From positions 1 to 61,529 of the forward strand of contig NZ_MUHF01000041.1 in NCBI RefSeq assembly GCF_002217435.1: 61,529 nt of DNA. Reading direction: 5' to 3'. The notes beneath the pieces were generated by a model, which ran no database searches, was not told where the DNA came from, and saw only the letters and a list, made by a program, of their open reading frames with translations. Origin of the DNA: Flavobacterium reichenbachii (lineage in GTDB: Bacteria > Bacteroidota > Bacteroidia > Flavobacteriales > Flavobacteriaceae). Below are positions 59,331 through 61,529 of the stretch, one piece after another. The first letter of the stretch is position 1. Every line of letters begins with the position of its first letter. Position numbers and translations under genes: made by a program.

Positions 59331-61439
59331 ATGTCTAACAATCTCTTGGAAACTCCCATAGAATACTTAAAAGGTGTTGGTCCCAGCCGTGGTCAGCTGC
59401 TTCGTAAGGAATTGGGAATTCATAAATATGGAGATTTAGTCAATTTTTTTCCGAATAGATATATTGACAGGACGCGTTATTATAAAATTAATGAACTTCA
59501 AAATACAGGCTCAGAAGTTCAGATCATTGGCAAAATAATCAATATAAAAACGGTAGAATTTGCCAAGAATAAAAAACGTCTGGTTGCTTCTTTTGTAGAT
59601 GATACGGGACAGATCGATCTAAATTGGTTTCAGGGACATAAGTGGATCCGTGAAAGTCTAAAACTCAATGAAGTCTGTGTTGTTTTTGGAAAATGTTCTC
59701 TTTATGGAAGTCAGTTTAGTATGGCACACCCGGAAATTGAACTGCTGAGTGAGCACGAAAAAAGTCTTCGTTCTGCCATGCAGCCTGTGTATCCATCTAC
59801 AGAAACATTAGCCAATCGCGGTATTTCGAACAGAACGATTAATAAGTTAATGGAACAGTTGTTTATCGAAACACAAGCTCTATTTACAGAGACTTTTCCA
59901 GTTTATTTAGTAGAAGAACTGAAGTTAATTTCAAAAAAAGCGGCTTTATTCAATATCCATTTTCCCAAAAGCACCGAGGTTTTGGCGAAAGCCCAATTCA
60001 GATTAAAATTTGAAGAATTATTCTTTATTCAATTGCAATTGATCACCAAGAATTTGATTCGAAAACATAAAATCAAAGGACATCCTTTTACCTCTGTTGG
60101 AGAATTTTTCAATGAATTTTATCAAAATCACCTTCCGTTTAATCTAACAAATGCTCAAAAAAGAGTAATAAAAGAAATTCGTTCAGATATGGGAAGCAAT
60201 GCCCAAATGAACAGGTTATTGCAGGGAGATGTTGGTTCAGGAAAAACTATTGTTGCTTTTATGAGTATGCTTTTGGCACTAGACAATGGTTTTCAGGCTT
60301 GTTTAATGGCACCAACAGAAATTCTCGCCAATCAGCATTTTATTGGTTTATCTGAACTGGCCAATACTTTAAATATCAACATTAAAATATTAACGGGATC
60401 TTCCAAAACTGCAGCTCGAAAAATCATTCATGAGGAACTCGAAAACGGAAGCCTGCAAATTTTAATTGGTACTCATGCCCTATTGGAAGACAAAGTAAAA
60501 TTTAAAAACTTAGGTTTAGCCGTAATAGATGAGCAGCATCGATTTGGAGTCGAACAACGTTCTAAATTGTGGAAAAAAAACGAAATTCCACCGCATGTTC
60601 TTGTGATGACAGCAACTCCAATTCCGAGAACTTTAGCGATGAGTTTATATGGAGATCTGGATATTTCGGTTATTGATGAGCTGCCTCCGGGAAGAAAACC
60701 AATTGAAACTGCACATCGTTATGATACTAACCGCTTAAAAGTTTGGAAATTCCTTCGTGATGAAATCGCAAAAGGAAGACAAATTTATATTGTTTATCCG
60801 TTAATTCAGGAATCTGAAAAAATGGATTACAAAGATTTAATGGACGGTTACGAAAGTATATCTCGTGATTTTCCGCTGCCGCAATATTCTATTTCTATCC
60901 TGCACGGAAAAATGAAACCTGCAGATAAAGATTCTGAGATGAAACGTTTCTCTGAAGGCAAAACCAATATTATGGTCGCTACAACCGTAATTGAGGTTGG
61001 TGTAAACGTACCAAATGCGAGTGTAATGATTATAGAAAGTGCCGAACGTTTTGGATTATCACAACTGCACCAGCTACGCGGGCGTGTTGGCCGAGGTGCC
61101 GAACAAAGTTATTGTATCTTAATGACCAGCCATAAATTAAGTTCAGACAGCAAAACCAGAATGGAAACAATGGTACAGACTAATGATGGTTTTGAAATTG
61201 CCGAAGTCGATCTTAAACTCCGCGGACCCGGAGACTTAATGGGAACCCAGCAAAGCGGTGTCCTAAACCTGCAGATTGCCGATATTGTACGTGATCGCGA
61301 TATTTTATCCTTAGCCAGAAATTATGCTATGAAAATCCTAAAAGAAGATGCACCATTACAAAAACCTGAACACGCTATCCTAAAAGCTGTTTTTATAGAA
61401 CTTACCAAAAAGAAAAGTATCTGGAATTATATTTCATAA
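59331..61439 (+). CDS. recG: ATP-dependent DNA helicase RecG
   Basis: Junction-processing helicase that regresses stalled forks and branches Holliday junctions. 702 residues: wedge/OB domain (about 50-160, VQIIGKIINIKTVEFAKNKKRLVASFVDDTG), SF2 core with Walker A GDVGSGKTIVAFM (about 302), DEQH box IDEQHRFGV, MTATPIPRTLAM, LPPGRKPIET, and the motif VI QLRGRVGRGAEQSYC, with the TRG-type C-terminal end. Complete. Confidence 0.97.
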   Translation: MSNNLLETPIEYLKGVGPSRGQLLRKELGIHKYGDLVNFFPNRYIDRTRYYKINELQNTGSEVQIIGKIINIKTVEFAKNKKRLVASFVDDTGQIDLNWFQGHKWIRESLKLNEVCVVFGKCSLYGSQFSMAHPEIELLSEHEKSLRSAMQPVYPSTETLANRGISNRTINKLMEQLFIETQALFTETFPVYLVEELKLISKKAALFNIHFPKSTEVLAKAQFRLKFEELFFIQLQLITKNLIRKHKIKGHPFTSVGEFFNEFYQNHLPFNLTNAQKRVIKEIRSDMGSNAQMNRLLQGDVGSGKTIVAFMSMLLALDNGFQACLMAPTEILANQHFIGLSELANTLNINIKILTGSSKTAARKIIHEELENGSLQILIGTHALLEDKVKFKNLGLAVIDEQHRFGVEQRSKLWKKNEIPPHVLVMTATPIPRTLAMSLYGDLDISVIDELPPGRKPIETAHRYDTNRLKVWKFLRDEIAKGRQIYIVYPLIQESEKMDYKDLMDGYESISRDFPLPQYSISILHGKMKPADKDSEMKRFSEGKTNIMVATTVIEVGVNVPNASVMIIESAERFGLSQLHQLRGRVGRGAEQSYCILMTSHKLSSDSKTRMETMVQTNDGFEIAEVDLKLRGPGDLMGTQQSGVLNLQIADIVRDRDILSLARNYAMKILKEDAPLQKPEHAILKAVFIELTKKKSIWNYIS

Positions 61440-61529
61440 TTGCCAAGTTTTTTAAATTTCAAGACTAAAAGTTTTTAAATCATTTACAATCAAATATTTA
61501 CAAATTCAAAACAATACAAAGTCAAAAAT

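Overview
The window is AT-rich chromosomal DNA from a member of the Bacteroidota, almost certainly a Flavobacterium or close relative. The signs are SusC/SusD outer-membrane import genes, the type IX secretion regulator PorX, a fused LpxC/FabZ protein, promoter elements of the form TAnnTTTG rather than sigma70 -35/-10 boxes, few purine-rich ribosome binding sites, and many small self-complementary intergenic repeats. Identifications are made by reading motifs and recalling families; no database search was run. I see no rRNA, tRNA, CRISPR array, prophage or insertion sequence.

Layout. (1) 1-10.3 kb: the C-terminal part of an LTA-synthase-type sulfatase with an apparent frameshift, an S1/P1 nuclease, a YeiH-type exporter with its LysR regulator, a coupled DUF4846/M15 peptidase pair, a VWA membrane protein and FabG. 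(2) 10.3-19.9 kb: a complete import locus on the minus strand, in transcription order ECF sigma factor, FecR anti-sigma, SusC (with STN domain), SusD, HExxH lipoprotein and DUF4302 lipoprotein. It carries no glycosidase, so a peptide or other non-glycan substrate is likely. (3) 20-28.4 kb: GIY-YIG-like protein, then the lipid A cluster (HD phosphohydrolase, lpxD, lpxC/fabZ, lpxA, efp, a second lpxD, an NTF2-like protein, sucD), all on the minus strand. (4) 28.6-33.5 kb, plus strand: porX, tsaE, a Cys-rich membrane protein, a GNAT acetyltransferase, alanine dehydrogenase and a small DUF4258-like protein. (5) 33.8-46.9 kb: mostly housekeeping genes (ung, mutS2, a DCC thiol oxidoreductase, ettA, holA, an HsdR-N-like nuclease-fold protein, a glycosyltransferase, an OmpA lipoprotein, Sua5/TsaC and a UvrD/PcrA helicase). 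(6) 47.1-61.4 kb: a tail-to-tail overlapping RelE-like toxin / HTH antitoxin candidate, a TauE/SafE exporter, a patatin/HAD pair, an M1 aminopeptidase, an ATP-pyrophosphatase, DUF1697 and DUF4348 proteins, a 747-residue multidomain SUKH/DUF6892-type protein, a PsiD-like phosphatidylserine decarboxylase, a small lipoprotein and recG.

How the genes work together. The lpx/fab genes supply lipid A and fatty acids for the outer membrane; the SusCD locus is a self-regulated nutrient importer in that membrane; PorX controls the secretion system that exports many surface proteins. The least explained parts are the convergent toxin/antitoxin-like pair at 47.1-47.7 kb, the 747-residue protein at 54.6-56.8 kb, the DUF4846/M15 pair, the frameshift at the left edge, and the intergenic inverted-repeat families.
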